A DNA stretch of 64,000 nucleotides from Hymenobacter sp. IS2118 (GCF_000715495.1 NZ_JNLX01000149.1:62001-126000); one strand, 5' to 3'. Counted from the first letter of the stretch, positions 14,219-23,676 are shown. A program made the numbers and translations. Notes: generated by a model from the letters alone, not told the origin.

Positions 14219-16423
14219 ATGAAGAAAAATTTGATAGGTAAGTTGTTGTTGCTGTGGTTGTGGGCCCTCGCCCCAGCCACGGCCCAGATTCTCACCCCCA
14301 CGCATTTGAGCACCGCCCTCAGCAAGCCCACCGCCAAGGTAGGGGAGGAGCTGGAGCTAATTATCAACGCCCGCATCGACAACACGTGGCACCTCTACGC
14401 CTCCGATTTTAGCGACGAAGTGGGGCCGGTAGTTTTTACGCTGGCCCTCAAGCCCAACCCCGCCTATGCCTTGGTGGGCAAGCTGCAATCCATAAAATCG
14501 CACCACGAGCAGGACGAAGTTTTTAAGGGAGAAGTCGCCTTCTGGGAAAAAACCGGCCAGCTTCGCCAGCGCATCAAAGTGCTGAAGCCCGGCACCCTCA
14601 CCATCACCGCTACCGCCGACTACCAAAGCTGCACCAACGTGGACGGTAAGTGCGTGCCCGGCAGCGATGCCCTCACCTTCGGCCCCATCTCTGTGGGTGG
14701 TGCGGCGGCGGCGGCTCCGGCGGCTGGCCCGGCTGCTGCTACCCCGGCCCAAACCGCTGCTCCGGCTGCCGCTCCAGCCGCCACGGCGCTGGCACCCGCC
14801 GCACCCGATACCGCCTCCCAGCCGGCTGCTGTTGCCGCCGCGCCCGCCCTGCCCGGCCCTGCTGAACCCGCCACCATGCAGAACCCGGAGGCCGCCGCCG
14901 TGGCGCCCGCCGCCGCCGTAGCCGCCGCAGTAGACCCCGTGAGCAAGGCCGGTGGGCTGTGGGGCTTCGCCTTCCTGGCGTTCACCTTCGGTCTGGCCGC
15001 GCTCATCACGCCCTGCGTGTTCCCGATGGTGCCCATGACGGTTTCGCTCTTCACGAGCGGCAACGACAGCCGGCAACGGGGCATTTTCAAGGCGCTGGTG
15101 TACGGGGCCAGCATCATTGGCATTTACGTGCTGGTGGGCGTGCTGGTGTCGGCGCTGCTCGGCGAAGACGGCCCCAACCTGATTGCCACGCACTGGTTGC
15201 CCAACGTTATTTTCTTCGTGGTATTTGTGGTGTTTGGCCTGTCGTTTCTGGGCTTGTTTGAAATCACGCTGCCGCATACCATTGTGAATACCGTGGACAC
15301 CCAGGCCGACAAAGGCGGCTGGGGCGGCATCTTCTTTATGGCCCTCACGCTGGTGGTGGTGTCGTTTTCGTGCACCGCGCCCATTGTGGGCAGCATTCTG
15401 AGCTTGGCCGCGCGCGGCGAGCGGATTCAGCCCATTGTGGGCATGCTGGGCTTCTCGCTGGCGTTTGCGCTGCCGTTCACGCTGTTCGCCATCTTCCCCT
15501 CGTGGCTCAAGAGCCTGCCCCGCTCCGGCGGCTGGCTCAATACCGTGAAGGTGGTGCTGGGCTTTGTGGAGCTCATGCTGGCCCTCAAATTCCTGAGCAC
15601 CGCCGACCTGGCCTATCACTGGCACCTGCTGGACCGCGACGTGTACATCGTGCTCTGGATTGTGCTTTCGGCCCTGCTGGGCTTCTACCTGCTGGGCAAG
15701 TTCCGACTCTCGCACGACTCGCCGCTGGACCACCTCAGCGTGGGCCGCTTGCTGATGGCCGTGTTGGCCTTTGCCTTCACGGTGTACCTGGTGCCGGGTC
15801 TCTTTGGGGCGCCGCTGCCCCTGCTGGCCGGCTACCTGCCACCTCAATCCAAGCGCGATTTCTCGCTGGCCACCGCTAGCACCGCGGCCCCCGTGGTAAG
15901 CACGGGCAGCAGCGCGGGCCAGGAAGTGCCCCGCTTCGGCGAGTTCCTGGAGCTGCCCCACAACCTGACCGGCTACTTCGACCTGGAGCAGGCCAAGCGC
16001 GTGGCGCGCCAGCAGAACAAGCCCGTCTTCATCGACTTCACGGGCCACGCCTGCGTAAACTGCCGCAAGATGGAAGCCAGCGTGTGGAGCGACCCGCAGG
16101 TGCTGGCCCGCTTGCGCAACGACTACGTGGTGGTGGCCCTGTACGTGGACGATAAAACCGAGCTGCCCGAAAGCGAGTGGTACACCTCGCCCCGCGACCA
16201 GCAGCTGAAAAAGACCCTGGGCAAGCAAAACGCCGACCTGCAGGTGACCCGCTACGGCTTCAATGCCCAGCCCTACTACGTCATCATCGACCCCAACGAG
16301 GCCACCGGCAAGCCGGTGGTAGCGCCCATTGCCTACGAGCCCGACGTGGCCCAGTTTGCGGCTTTCTTAGATGCTGGGCTTAAGCAGTTTGCCGGCCAGC
16401 GCGCGCCGGTAGCAGTGCGTTAA
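14219..16423 (+). CDS. dsbD: thiol:disulfide interchange protein DsbD
   Basis: A 734-residue inner-membrane reductant conduit that carries electrons from cytoplasmic thioredoxin to periplasmic thiol proteins. In order: signal peptide, N-terminal DsbD domain with the Cys pair in SCTNVDGKC (about 138 and 146), an Ala/Pro linker of about 80 residues (165-245), about eight membrane helices with the two conserved cysteines in LITPCVFPMVP and SFSCTAPIVG, and a C-terminal thioredoxin domain with CVNC (612-615). All three redox modules look intact. The start at 14219 precedes the signal peptide. Likely clients in this window are the thioredoxin-fold protein at 39925 and other envelope oxidoreductases. 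Confidence 0.9.
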   Translation: MKKNLIGKLLLLWLWALAPATAQILTPTHLSTALSKPTAKVGEELELIINARIDNTWHLYASDFSDEVGPVVFTLALKPNPAYALVGKLQSIKSHHEQDEVFKGEVAFWEKTGQLRQRIKVLKPGTLTITATADYQSCTNVDGKCVPGSDALTFGPISVGGAAAAAPAAGPAAATPAQTAAPAAAPAATALAPAAPDTASQPAAVAAAPALPGPAEPATMQNPEAAAVAPAAAVAAAVDPVSKAGGLWGFAFLAFTFGLAALITPCVFPMVPMTVSLFTSGNDSRQRGIFKALVYGASIIGIYVLVGVLVSALLGEDGPNLIATHWLPNVIFFVVFVVFGLSFLGLFEITLPHTIVNTVDTQADKGGWGGIFFMALTLVVVSFSCTAPIVGSILSLAARGERIQPIVGMLGFSLAFALPFTLFAIFPSWLKSLPRSGGWLNTVKVVLGFVELMLALKFLSTADLAYHWHLLDRDVYIVLWIVLSALLGFYLLGKFRLSHDSPLDHLSVGRLLMAVLAFAFTVYLVPGLFGAPLPLLAGYLPPQSKRDFSLATASTAAPVVSTGSSAGQEVPRFGEFLELPHNLTGYFDLEQAKRVARQQNKPVFIDFTGHACVNCRKMEASVWSDPQVLARLRNDYVVVALYVDDKTELPESEWYTSPRDQQLKKTLGKQNADLQVTRYGFNAQPYYVIIDPNEATGKPVVAPIAYEPDVAQFAAFLDAGLKQFAGQRAPVAVR

Positions 16424-16448
16424 GCGTATTGCTGGCTGGGTTGGGTCG

Positions 16449-16660
16449 TAGTTTTGTGCCCGCTTCACCACCGTTTTAAACACGAAGAGGCGCCCTCCAC
16501 CCAGAGGCCGCCTCTTCCAAATGTTGAGGCAGGCATCCACCCAGATGCGCTACCTCGTTTTCCCCTCTTATCCGCTGTATCCAACCACGGCCATGGTGCA
16601 AATAATCAACCCTCAGTGAGGAAGTTGACGTGCAATAACGCCGGATTGCCGGCGTTGATT
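16449..16660 (+). other. orphan -7 box with downstream hairpins, possible small RNA
   Basis: The 409-base gap between dsbD and the Lrp-type gene has no convincing protein gene. It carries an exact -7 box (TAGTTTTG, 16449-16456), a 9-bp hairpin (GAAGAGGCG 16484-16492 with CGCCTCTTC 16509-16517), a partly repeated TCCACCCAGA sequence, and an 8-bp hairpin (AACGCCGG 16637 with CCGGCGTT 16649). It may encode a short RNA, or the first hairpin may be the end of the dsbD transcript. The evidence is structural only. Confidence 0.3.
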
Positions 16661-16769
16661 GCTATTTAAAATTCGCAAATTGTTTTTGTTGTGGCCTTCT
16701 GCCTTGGATTATGACAAATGTAACAGCGTAAGGCAGATAATACAAATTTTAGAATTCTTGCTAAAATTT

Positions 16770-16804
16770 TTTGAAATAAATTGATTCAGTTGCTACTAAT
16801 TTTG
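16770..16804 (+). promoter_or_regulatory. promoter of the Lrp/AsnC-type gene
   Basis: TTTG (16770-16773) and TAATTTTG (16797-16804) match the -33 and -7 elements of the Bacteroidota primary promoter with a 23-base spacer. The start codon is 28 bases further on. Confidence 0.6.
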
Positions 16805-16832
16805 TGTTTCCTACAATCCTTTTCTGCAAAAT

Positions 16833-17300
16833 ATGGCTAGAAATTACGAACTTGATGATACTGACCGTAGTATCCTCAACCTGCTCATTCAGGACGCGAA
16901 GATGCCCTACACGGAAATTGCCCGCAAGGTCAATGTGTCGGGCGGCACGGTGCACGTGCGCATGGCCCGCCTCGAAGAGCTGGGCATTGTGCAGGGCGCC
17001 ACACTACGAATTGATTACCAGAAGCTTGGGTACGGTGTAAACGCTTTTCTGGGAATCTATTTGCTCAAAAGCTCGGTGTATACCAGCGTGGTGCAGCAGC
17101 TGCGCGACATTCCGGAGGTGGTGAATATCTATTTCACCACGGGTGCCTACGGCGTTTTTGCCCGCTTGGTGTGCCGCGATACGCAGCACCTGCGCGACGT
17201 GCTGCACGACCGGATTCAGCCCATCGATGGCATTGAGCGCACCGAAACCCTGATTTCGCTGGAAGAGGTAATTAACCGGCCGGCGCTACTTACCCTCTAG
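16833..17300 (+). CDS. Lrp/AsnC-family transcriptional regulator
   Basis: 155 residues. An N-terminal winged helix-turn-helix (about 8-60; LDDTDRSILNLLIQDAKMPY and ARKVNVSGGTVHVRMARLEE) is joined to a C-terminal RAM ligand-binding domain (about 68-148). Family members assemble as octamers and sense amino acids or related metabolites to control metabolic genes. It is transcribed alone, with its own promoter and a strong terminator, so its targets are probably elsewhere or itself. Confidence 0.9.
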   Translation: MARNYELDDTDRSILNLLIQDAKMPYTEIARKVNVSGGTVHVRMARLEELGIVQGATLRIDYQKLGYGVNAFLGIYLLKSSVYTSVVQQLRDIPEVVNIYFTTGAYGVFARLVCRDTQHLRDVLHDRIQPIDGIERTETLISLEEVINRPALLTL

Positions 17301-17327
17301 GCGTTTAGCCCGGATTAGCAAGATGGA

Positions 17328-17370
17328 ACAAGCCGCAGGGACGTGCATCGCACACTCCTGCGGCTTGTTT
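17328..17370 (+). terminator. rho-independent terminator
   Basis: ACAAGCCGCAGG (17328-17339) pairs perfectly with CCTGCGGCTTGT (17357-17368), followed by T-rich sequence. Confidence 0.75.
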
Positions 17371-17464
17371 GTGCAGGGCTGGTTTTAGGAAGCTAAGGCC
17401 GTTGAGTTGGGCTAATGTGGCGGATTTGAACCCGTAGAATCTGCCACCGCAGCGCGTTGGGGCT

Positions 17465-17472
17465 TACTTTTG
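17465..17472 (+). promoter_or_regulatory. -7 promoter box of the glycosyltransferase gene
   Basis: TACTTTTG, exact TAnnTTTG match, ten bases before the start codon at 17483, implying a leader of only a few bases. Confidence 0.6.
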
Positions 17473-17482
17473 TGTTCTGCTT

Positions 17483-18502
17483 ATGCTTGCTTCCCCGCCC
17501 GCCACGCTGCTTATCCAGACTGCTTTTATCGGCGACGTCATTTTGATGACTGCGCTGCTGGAACACCTGCACGGAACCGAACCCGCCACGCCGGTAGACG
17601 TGCTGGTTCGGCGCGGCAACGAAGGTCTGCTGGCCGGCCACCCGTACGTGCGCCAGGTGCTGATTTGGGACAAAAAGCACCGCAAGTACGCCGCGCTGTG
17701 GCAGTTGCTGCTGCAGATTCGGGCGGCCCGCTACGGCCGGGTCGCCACCCTGCAGCGCTTTGCCAGCACCGGCTTTCTCACGGCCTTTTCGCGGGCTCCA
17801 GAGCGAATTGGCTTCGCCAAAAACCCGTTGAGCCGTTTTTTCACGCGCCGCGAGCCGCACGTCATCGGCGACGGCACCCACGAAGTTATCCGGAACCTGC
17901 GGCTGCTGGCGCCTTCGCTCCAGGGAGCGGCCGGGGAGCATGCCGCCCTGCCCCGGCTCTATCCTTCGGCTGCCGATGAAGCTGCGGCCGCGCCCTTAGC
18001 CGCCGCCGGGCCTTACGTGTGCATTGCGCCCACCTCGGTGTGGTTCACCAAGCAGTATCCGGAAGCAAAATGGCTGGAGCTGCTGGCCGGGCTGCCCGCG
18101 CACTGGCGCGTGTACCTGCTGGGCGGCCCGCCCGATGTGGCTGCCTGCGCGCGGCTGGCTGCGGCCAGTGGCCGCCCGGAGGTAAGTAGCCTGGCTGGCA
18201 AATTGAGTTTGCTGGCTTCGGCGGCCCTCATGCGTGGGGCGGTGATGAACTACGTGAACGACTCGGCGCCCATGCACCTGTGCTCGGCGGTGGGCGCGCC
18301 GGTCACGGCCATTTTTTGCAGTACGGTGCCCGCCTTTGGTTTCGGGCCGTTGTCGCCGGTGTCTTTTGTTGTTCAAACCAGCGAAGCCCTGCCGTGCCGG
18401 CCCTGCGGGCTGCACGGACATGGTGCCTGCCCGCAGGGGCACTTTCGCTGCGCCCACACCATCGAGATAACGCAGCTTCTGGCCCCGCTGGGGGGAGAAT
18501 AG
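17483..18502 (+). CDS. family 9 glycosyltransferase (heptosyltransferase-like)
   Basis: A 339-residue GT9 enzyme with two Rossmann-like domains. The N-terminal TAFIGDVILMTALLEHL is the family's first-strand signature (usually GDxxLTTP). The C-terminal half has YVNDSAPMHLCSAVGAPV, the donor-binding motif where D-S/T-G-PMH is typical, with Ala replacing Gly here. The tail CRPCGLHGHGACPQGHFRC, with four cysteines, is typical of Bacteroidota members. It probably adds a heptose or another sugar to LPS core or a capsule-like glycan on the cytoplasmic face. A second GT9 gene is at 42966. Confidence 0.8.
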   Translation: MLASPPATLLIQTAFIGDVILMTALLEHLHGTEPATPVDVLVRRGNEGLLAGHPYVRQVLIWDKKHRKYAALWQLLLQIRAARYGRVATLQRFASTGFLTAFSRAPERIGFAKNPLSRFFTRREPHVIGDGTHEVIRNLRLLAPSLQGAAGEHAALPRLYPSAADEAAAAPLAAAGPYVCIAPTSVWFTKQYPEAKWLELLAGLPAHWRVYLLGGPPDVAACARLAAASGRPEVSSLAGKLSLLASAALMRGAVMNYVNDSAPMHLCSAVGAPVTAIFCSTVPAFGFGPLSPVSFVVQTSEALPCRPCGLHGHGACPQGHFRCAHTIEITQLLAPLGGE

Positions 18503-18583
18503 CTGACCGGAATCAAGCCTTGCGGCGACATTTTCCCTTGGATAACTGTTCATGGGTTGCAGCGTACTCTTCACCGCCGCAAG

Positions 18584-18591
18584 TACCTTTG
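18584..18591 (+). promoter_or_regulatory. -7 promoter box of the M16 peptidase gene
   Basis: TACCTTTG, exact TAnnTTTG match, eight bases before the ATG at 18600. It supports that start over the upstream in-frame ATG at 18552. Confidence 0.6.
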
Positions 18592-18599
18592 TGCTTCTT

Positions 18600-19838
18600 A
18601 TGCCTGACTACGAAATTCACGAATATCCTAATGGTATCCGCCTGCTGCACAAGCAGGTAGTGCATACTAAAATTGCGCATTGCGGCTTCCTGCTCGACAT
18701 CGGCTCGCGCGATGAGGCCCCGCACCAGCAGGGGCTGGCCCACTTTTGGGAGCACATGGCCTTTAAAGGCACCACCAAGCGCAAGTCGTTTCATATTCTC
18801 AACCGCCTCGAAACAGTGGGCGGGGAGTTGAATGCTTACACGACCAAAGAGAAAATCTGCTTTTACGCTTCCCTCCTCAGCATGCACTTCGAGCGCGCGT
18901 TCGAACTGCTCACCGACCTCACGTTTCACTCCGTTTTTCCGGGCCGCGAGTTGGAGAAGGAGCGGGGTGTGATTCTGGAAGAGATGAGCATGTACCTGGA
19001 TGCTCCGGAAGACGCCATTATCGACGATTTTGATACGGTGGTTTTCGGCGACCACCCGTTGGGCGTTAATATTCTGGGCACTCGCGAGAGCGTGAGCCGG
19101 TTCCAGACTGCCGACTTCCATGCGTTTTTGCAGGAGCAGCTGCGCACCGACCGGCTGGTGTTCAGCTCGGTAAGCAACCTGCCGTTCAAGGAGGTGAAGC
19201 GGCTGGCCGATAAATTTCTGGCGCCGCTGCCGGCCCGGCTGGGCGCGCGGGTGCGGCGGCCGGTGGGCGGCTACCAGCGCAAGTCGCAGGTCGAAACCCG
19301 GCCCATTACGCAGGCGCACTGCTTGGTGGGCGGCCCGGCCTACTCGCTGAATGACCCGCGCCGCATTCCCTTTTTCATGCTGAACAACATCCTCGGCGGC
19401 CCCGGTATGAACTCGCGCCTCAACCTGGCGGTGCGCGAGAAATACGGCCTCGTGTACACCATCGACAGCAGCTATTCGCCCTACACCGACACGGGCTTGT
19501 TCGGCATTTACTTCGGCACCGAGGGCAAGCAGGTAAAGCGCACGCTGGGCCTCGTGCAAAAGGAGCTGAAGCTGCTGCGCGAAAAAACCCTCACCACCAA
19601 TCAGCTGCACGTAGCCAAGCACCAGCTTATGGGCCAGCTCGCCATGAGCGAGGAAAGCAACGGCGGCCTGATGCAGCTCCTCGGCAAAAGCACGCTGGAC
19701 CTGGGCCGTGTGGAGCCGTTGACCGAAATCTTCGAAAAAATTGAGCGGATTTCGGCTCCCGAGCTGCGCGAGATGGCCAACGAAGTGCTGACCGAAGAGC
19801 ACCTGAGCGTGCTGCAATACGTGCCGGAAGCTAAGTAA
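18600..19838 (+). CDS. M16-family zinc peptidase
   Basis: 412 residues, with two homologous clamshell halves of the insulinase/pitrilysin family. The inverted zinc motif is HFWEH (48-52), and the third ligand lies in ERGVILEEM (Glu127 or 128). The C-terminal half has the R/Y region (GPGMNSRLNLAVREKYGLVY) that helps substrate binding. No signal peptide is seen, so the enzyme appears cytoplasmic, like single-chain processing-peptidase-type M16B proteins. Its substrate is unknown; degradation of peptides is the general role. Confidence 0.85.
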   Translation: MPDYEIHEYPNGIRLLHKQVVHTKIAHCGFLLDIGSRDEAPHQQGLAHFWEHMAFKGTTKRKSFHILNRLETVGGELNAYTTKEKICFYASLLSMHFERAFELLTDLTFHSVFPGRELEKERGVILEEMSMYLDAPEDAIIDDFDTVVFGDHPLGVNILGTRESVSRFQTADFHAFLQEQLRTDRLVFSSVSNLPFKEVKRLADKFLAPLPARLGARVRRPVGGYQRKSQVETRPITQAHCLVGGPAYSLNDPRRIPFFMLNNILGGPGMNSRLNLAVREKYGLVYTIDSSYSPYTDTGLFGIYFGTEGKQVKRTLGLVQKELKLLREKTLTTNQLHVAKHQLMGQLAMSEESNGGLMQLLGKSTLDLGRVEPLTEIFEKIERISAPELREMANEVLTEEHLSVLQYVPEAK

Positions 19839-19890
19839 GCCAGCCGGTATTTGGGCGCGTGGGTAGCTACCGGCCGGTTGGGTGACCATT

Positions 19891-19976
19891 TTTCACCGCA
19901 GAAGGCGCAGCGGATTTCGCAGAAGAGCGCAGAGGTTGTTGCTCCTGAGAAATCTGCTGCGCCTTCTGCGGTGAAA
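19891..19976. repeat. 27-bp near-perfect inverted repeat (ACCGCAGAAGGCGCAG type)
   Basis: Arms 19891-19917 and 19950-19976 are reverse complements with one mismatch. The spacer itself contains further CGCAGA copies. It stands alone between the M16 and methyltransferase genes and ends 33 bases before the next start codon. No T tract follows, so it is more like a palindromic repeat than a terminator. Confidence 0.85.
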
Positions 19977-20009
19977 GCTGCTTGACTCCGCCTATTTATT
20001 GAGCGTAAA

Positions 20010-20657
20010 ATGATTACAAACGACCCAGTCCAGGACTACGCCGGGCAGCACACCGCGCCCGAGCCGCCGCTGCTGGCCCAGCTCACCCGCGAAACCCACC
20101 TGCAAACGATGACCGCCCGCATGAGCAGCGGGCACGTGCAGGGCCGCTTCCTGAGCCTGATGAGCCACCTCATGCGGCCGCACCGGGTACTGGAAATCGG
20201 GACGTTTTGCGGGTATGCCACGCTGTGCCTAGCCGAGGGCCTGGCCCCGGACGGGCACCTGCACACCATCGAAATCGACCCGGAGAAGGAGGCCCGCATC
20301 CGGCGTTACGTAGCGGCGGCCGGCATTACCAGCCAGGTGTGCCTGCACATTGGGGCCGCCCTCGACGTTTTGCCGGAATTGGTCGATGAAGCGTGGGATT
20401 TGGTCTTTATTGATGCCGACAAGCGGAATAATGACGCTTATTTTGAAGCCGTAATTGGGCAGGTGCGCCCCGGCGGGCTGCTCATCGTTGATAACGTGCT
20501 GTGGAGCGGCAAGGTGCTGCCCACGCACGAGCTGAAAAGCGGCGACAAGGACACGCCTTTCGTGCGCGCTTTCAACGACAAGGTGGCGCGGGATGCGCGG
20601 GTGGAACCGGTTTTTCTGCCCTTGCGCGATGGGTTGCTTCTGCTGCGCAAAAAGTAA
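20010..20657 (+). CDS. class I SAM-dependent O-methyltransferase
   Basis: 215 residues of the caffeoyl-CoA/catechol O-methyltransferase fold (also the TrmR tRNA methyltransferase group). The SAM-binding motif I is VLEIGTFCGYATLCLAEGL (about 60-78), the acidic motif II is HTIEIDPE, and the metal-binding region is FIDADKRNNDAYFE plus DNVLWSGKV (Asp and Asn ligands to Mg2+). Bacterial members include tRNA wobble 5-hydroxyuridine methyltransferases, which is a plausible role, but small-molecule catechols cannot be excluded. Confidence 0.85.
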   Translation: MITNDPVQDYAGQHTAPEPPLLAQLTRETHLQTMTARMSSGHVQGRFLSLMSHLMRPHRVLEIGTFCGYATLCLAEGLAPDGHLHTIEIDPEKEARIRRYVAAAGITSQVCLHIGAALDVLPELVDEAWDLVFIDADKRNNDAYFEAVIGQVRPGGLLIVDNVLWSGKVLPTHELKSGDKDTPFVRAFNDKVARDARVEPVFLPLRDGLLLLRKK

Positions 20658-20738
20658 TGTGCCGCATTGCCCGATAGCTGATTAAACCCTGACAGGCGTG
20701 TTGTCGTCAGACGAGCTTCTGTTGTTTTTTCTAGTGCT

Positions 20739-23585
20739 ATGCGGTTTTTGTGCCTCCTGCTTTTCCTGATAATCGGGGTGAATACCGCGCGCGCGCAAAG
20801 CGCTACTACAGTGAGCGGGCGCGTGGCCGACGGCAAGGACCAGTCGGCGCTTATCGGGGCCAACGTGTTGCTGATTCGCCTGCCAGACTCGGTGAAAACC
20901 GGCACCGCGGTGGACACGGAAGGCCGGTTTCAGTTTGACAACGTGGCTGCCGGGCGCTACGTGCTCGACGCCTCCTTCGTGGGCTACCAAAAGCAGCGCC
21001 AAGCCGTGACCGTGAGCGACGCGCCGGTGCAATTGGGCATTATCGCGCTGCAACCTGGTGGCATTCAGCTTAAAGGCGTGGTGGTGACGGGGCAGGCCGC
21101 GCAGTCGGTGCAGAAGGGCGACACTACGCAGTTCAACGCCAAAGCCTTCAAAACCGGCCCCGATGCCAGCGCTCAGGACCTGCTGACCAAGATGCCGGGC
21201 GTGACCGTGGGCACCGATGGCAAGGTGCAGGCCCAGGGCGAAACCGTGCAGCGCGTGCTGGTGGACGGCAAGGAGTTTTTCGGCAACGACCCCGACGCCG
21301 TGCTCCGTAACCTGCCCGCCGAAATGGTGGACAAAGTAGAAGTGTTCGACCAGCGCAGCGAGCAGAGCCGCTTTTCGGGCTTCGACGACGGCAACACGAC
21401 CAAGACCATCAACATCGTGACCAAAATCGAGTTTCGCAACGGCACTTTTGGGCGGGTGGTGGCCGGCGCGGGCCCCGAGCGCTACAAGGCGAGCGGCAAC
21501 GTGAATACCTTCAAGGGCGACCGTCGGGTGTCGGTGCTGGCGCAGTCCAACAACGTGAACGAGCAGAATTTCGGCACCGACGACCTGTTGGGCGTGGTGG
21601 GCAACGCCAACCAGGGCGGCGGGGGCCGGGGCGGGCGCGGCGGCGGCAACGGTGGCAATGCCGGCGATTTTCTGGTGAACCAGAACGGTGGCATCACCCG
21701 CACCAATGCGGTGGGCCTGAACTACTCGAACGCCTGGAACAAGAAAACCGAGCTTTCGGCCAGCTATTTTTTCAACCGGGCCAGCAACGCGCTGCTTAGC
21801 AACACGCAGCGCCAGTTCGCCGACCGGGGCCGCACCAACTACACCCAAACGGCCAATAGCCGCAGCCTCAACACGAACCAGCGCTTCAACCTGCGCCTGG
21901 AGCACAAGATTGACTCGGCCAATTCCATCCTGTTTCGGCCGCGTATCAGCTATCAACGCAATGACGCCGCCAGCGTGGTGGCCGGCCGCACCAGCCGCGC
22001 CGACACGGCCCTGAGCAACCTCAACAGCACCTACGACGCCGACAACAACGGCCTGAACGCTGCTGGCGACCTGCTGCTGCGCCACCGCTTTGCGAAGGCC
22101 GGCCGCACCGCCAGCCTCACCCTGGGCGGCAGCTACACCCAGCGCGACGGCAACACGGCGCTGCGCACCGACGACACCGGCGCGACCCGCAACAACCTCA
22201 ACCAAACCAGCACGCTCAACCAAAACGGGGGCAGCCTGAATGCCAACCTGGCCCTGACCGAAGCCCTCACCCGCACCGATATTCTGCAAGGCAACTACGC
22301 CATCAGCTACGCGCCCAACAGCTCCGAAAAGTACACCTACGACTTGCTGACCGGCGACACGCGGCAGCTGAACGAGGGCCTGAGCAACGTGTTCGACAAC
22401 TACTACCTCAACCAGTCGGGCGGCCTGAGCTACCGGCACATTACGCCAAAATACCAGGCCAGCATCGGGCTGGCGGGGCAGTATTCGGAGCTGTACAGCG
22501 ACGCGCAGTTTCCGCGGCCCGGTATCGGGCGGTACTATTTTGTGAACGCGCTGCCCAATGCCAACGTCAATTACCGCTTTACGAAGCAGAAAAACCTGCG
22601 CTTCAACTACCGCACCAACACCAACGCTCCCGGCGTGAGCCAGCTGCAGGCCGTGGTGAACAACGCCAACCCGCAGCAGCTCACCATCGGCAACCCCGCG
22701 CTGCGCCAGGAATACCAGCACGCCGTTAACTTCCGCTACTCGGCATCGAGCCCGGAGGTGGCCAGCAATTTCTTCGCGCTGCTGGCGGGTTCCTACACCC
22801 AAAATCCCATTTCCAACCGCACCCTGGTGGCGGCCCGCGACACTACGGTGGTGCCCGACGGTGCCCCCGCCGTGACGCTGCCGGCCGGCAGCCAGCTCAC
22901 CCAGCCCACCAACCTGAGCCAGCAGTATACGCTGCGTTCGCTCGTGAGCTACGGCCGGCCCATCAAAGCACTCAAAACAAACGTGAACCTGAGTCTAAAC
23001 GCCAACTACCGGCAAACGCCGGGCCTCGTGAATGGCGGGCTGAACCTGGCCCGCGTGCCTTCGTTGGGGGCGGGCCTCACGCTCAGTTCCAACATCAGCG
23101 CCAACCTGGATTTCACGGCCAGCACCACGGCAAGCCAGAATTTCGTGCGCAACACGCTCCAGGCGCGGCTCAATAGTAACTATTTCTCGCAGGTGACGCG
23201 CTTCCGGCTGGGTTGGATTTTGGGGCCGGGCATCAACATTCAAACCGACCTCGTGCACCAGGCCAATTCCGGCCTTTCGGCGGGTTTCAACCAGCAGTAT
23301 TTGCTCTGGAATGCCAGCCTGGGCAAGAAAATACTGCCCGGCCAGCGCGGCGAAATCAAGCTTTACGCCTTCGATATATTGGGCCAGAACCAGTCCATTC
23401 AGCGCAACGTGACCGATGCCTACGTGGAAGACGTGCAAACCACCATTTTGCAGCGCTACCTCATGCTGATGTTCACCTATAACATCCGCAGCGGCAACGT
23501 AGTGGCGCCGGCCGAGCCCACCGATGGCCCACGCGAGGGCCGGGGCCGCCGTGAAGGCGGCGGCGGGGGCGGTGGCCGTCCGTAG
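20739..23585 (+). CDS. outer-membrane beta-barrel protein with carboxypeptidase-like domain
   Basis: A 948-residue TonB-receptor-like protein. The signal peptide (MRFLCLLLFLIIG...ARAQ) is followed by a carboxypeptidase-regulatory-like beta-sandwich (about 20-110), a plug-like domain (about 115-215, with DLLTKMPGVTVGTDGKV and VLVDGKEFFGND), and a C-terminal barrel of the OMP_b-brl_3 type. It has a Gly-rich loop (about 290-310) and ends in a Gly/Arg-rich tail, an unusual end for a barrel, which normally closes on an aromatic residue. It could import a ligand or serve as an envelope scaffold; no SusD partner or transport gene is adjacent. Confidence 0.8.
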   Translation: MRFLCLLLFLIIGVNTARAQSATTVSGRVADGKDQSALIGANVLLIRLPDSVKTGTAVDTEGRFQFDNVAAGRYVLDASFVGYQKQRQAVTVSDAPVQLGIIALQPGGIQLKGVVVTGQAAQSVQKGDTTQFNAKAFKTGPDASAQDLLTKMPGVTVGTDGKVQAQGETVQRVLVDGKEFFGNDPDAVLRNLPAEMVDKVEVFDQRSEQSRFSGFDDGNTTKTINIVTKIEFRNGTFGRVVAGAGPERYKASGNVNTFKGDRRVSVLAQSNNVNEQNFGTDDLLGVVGNANQGGGGRGGRGGGNGGNAGDFLVNQNGGITRTNAVGLNYSNAWNKKTELSASYFFNRASNALLSNTQRQFADRGRTNYTQTANSRSLNTNQRFNLRLEHKIDSANSILFRPRISYQRNDAASVVAGRTSRADTALSNLNSTYDADNNGLNAAGDLLLRHRFAKAGRTASLTLGGSYTQRDGNTALRTDDTGATRNNLNQTSTLNQNGGSLNANLALTEALTRTDILQGNYAISYAPNSSEKYTYDLLTGDTRQLNEGLSNVFDNYYLNQSGGLSYRHITPKYQASIGLAGQYSELYSDAQFPRPGIGRYYFVNALPNANVNYRFTKQKNLRFNYRTNTNAPGVSQLQAVVNNANPQQLTIGNPALRQEYQHAVNFRYSASSPEVASNFFALLAGSYTQNPISNRTLVAARDTTVVPDGAPAVTLPAGSQLTQPTNLSQQYTLRSLVSYGRPIKALKTNVNLSLNANYRQTPGLVNGGLNLARVPSLGAGLTLSSNISANLDFTASTTASQNFVRNTLQARLNSNYFSQVTRFRLGWILGPGINIQTDLVHQANSGLSAGFNQQYLLWNASLGKKILPGQRGEIKLYAFDILGQNQSIQRNVTDAYVEDVQTTILQRYLMLMFTYNIRSGNVVAPAEPTDGPREGRGRREGGGGGGGRP

Positions 23586-23676
23586 GGCATTGCCGGGATT
23601 TTTGGCCAAAATTCAGGTTCTTTGCAACTTCCGGGCGGGCGGTGGCCACGGTGGCTACTGCCCGCCTGCCTTGCTT

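Noticed and set aside
14357-16228. 623-codon minus-strand frame opposite dsbD
   Set aside because: Antisense shadow of a clear DsbD gene; Gln/His/Arg/Gly-rich without any family motif.
16454-16669. Possible 71-residue protein after dsbD
   Set aside because: Starts at a TTG inside the -7 box, has no signal or domain, and spans two hairpins; a non-coding transcript is the better reading.
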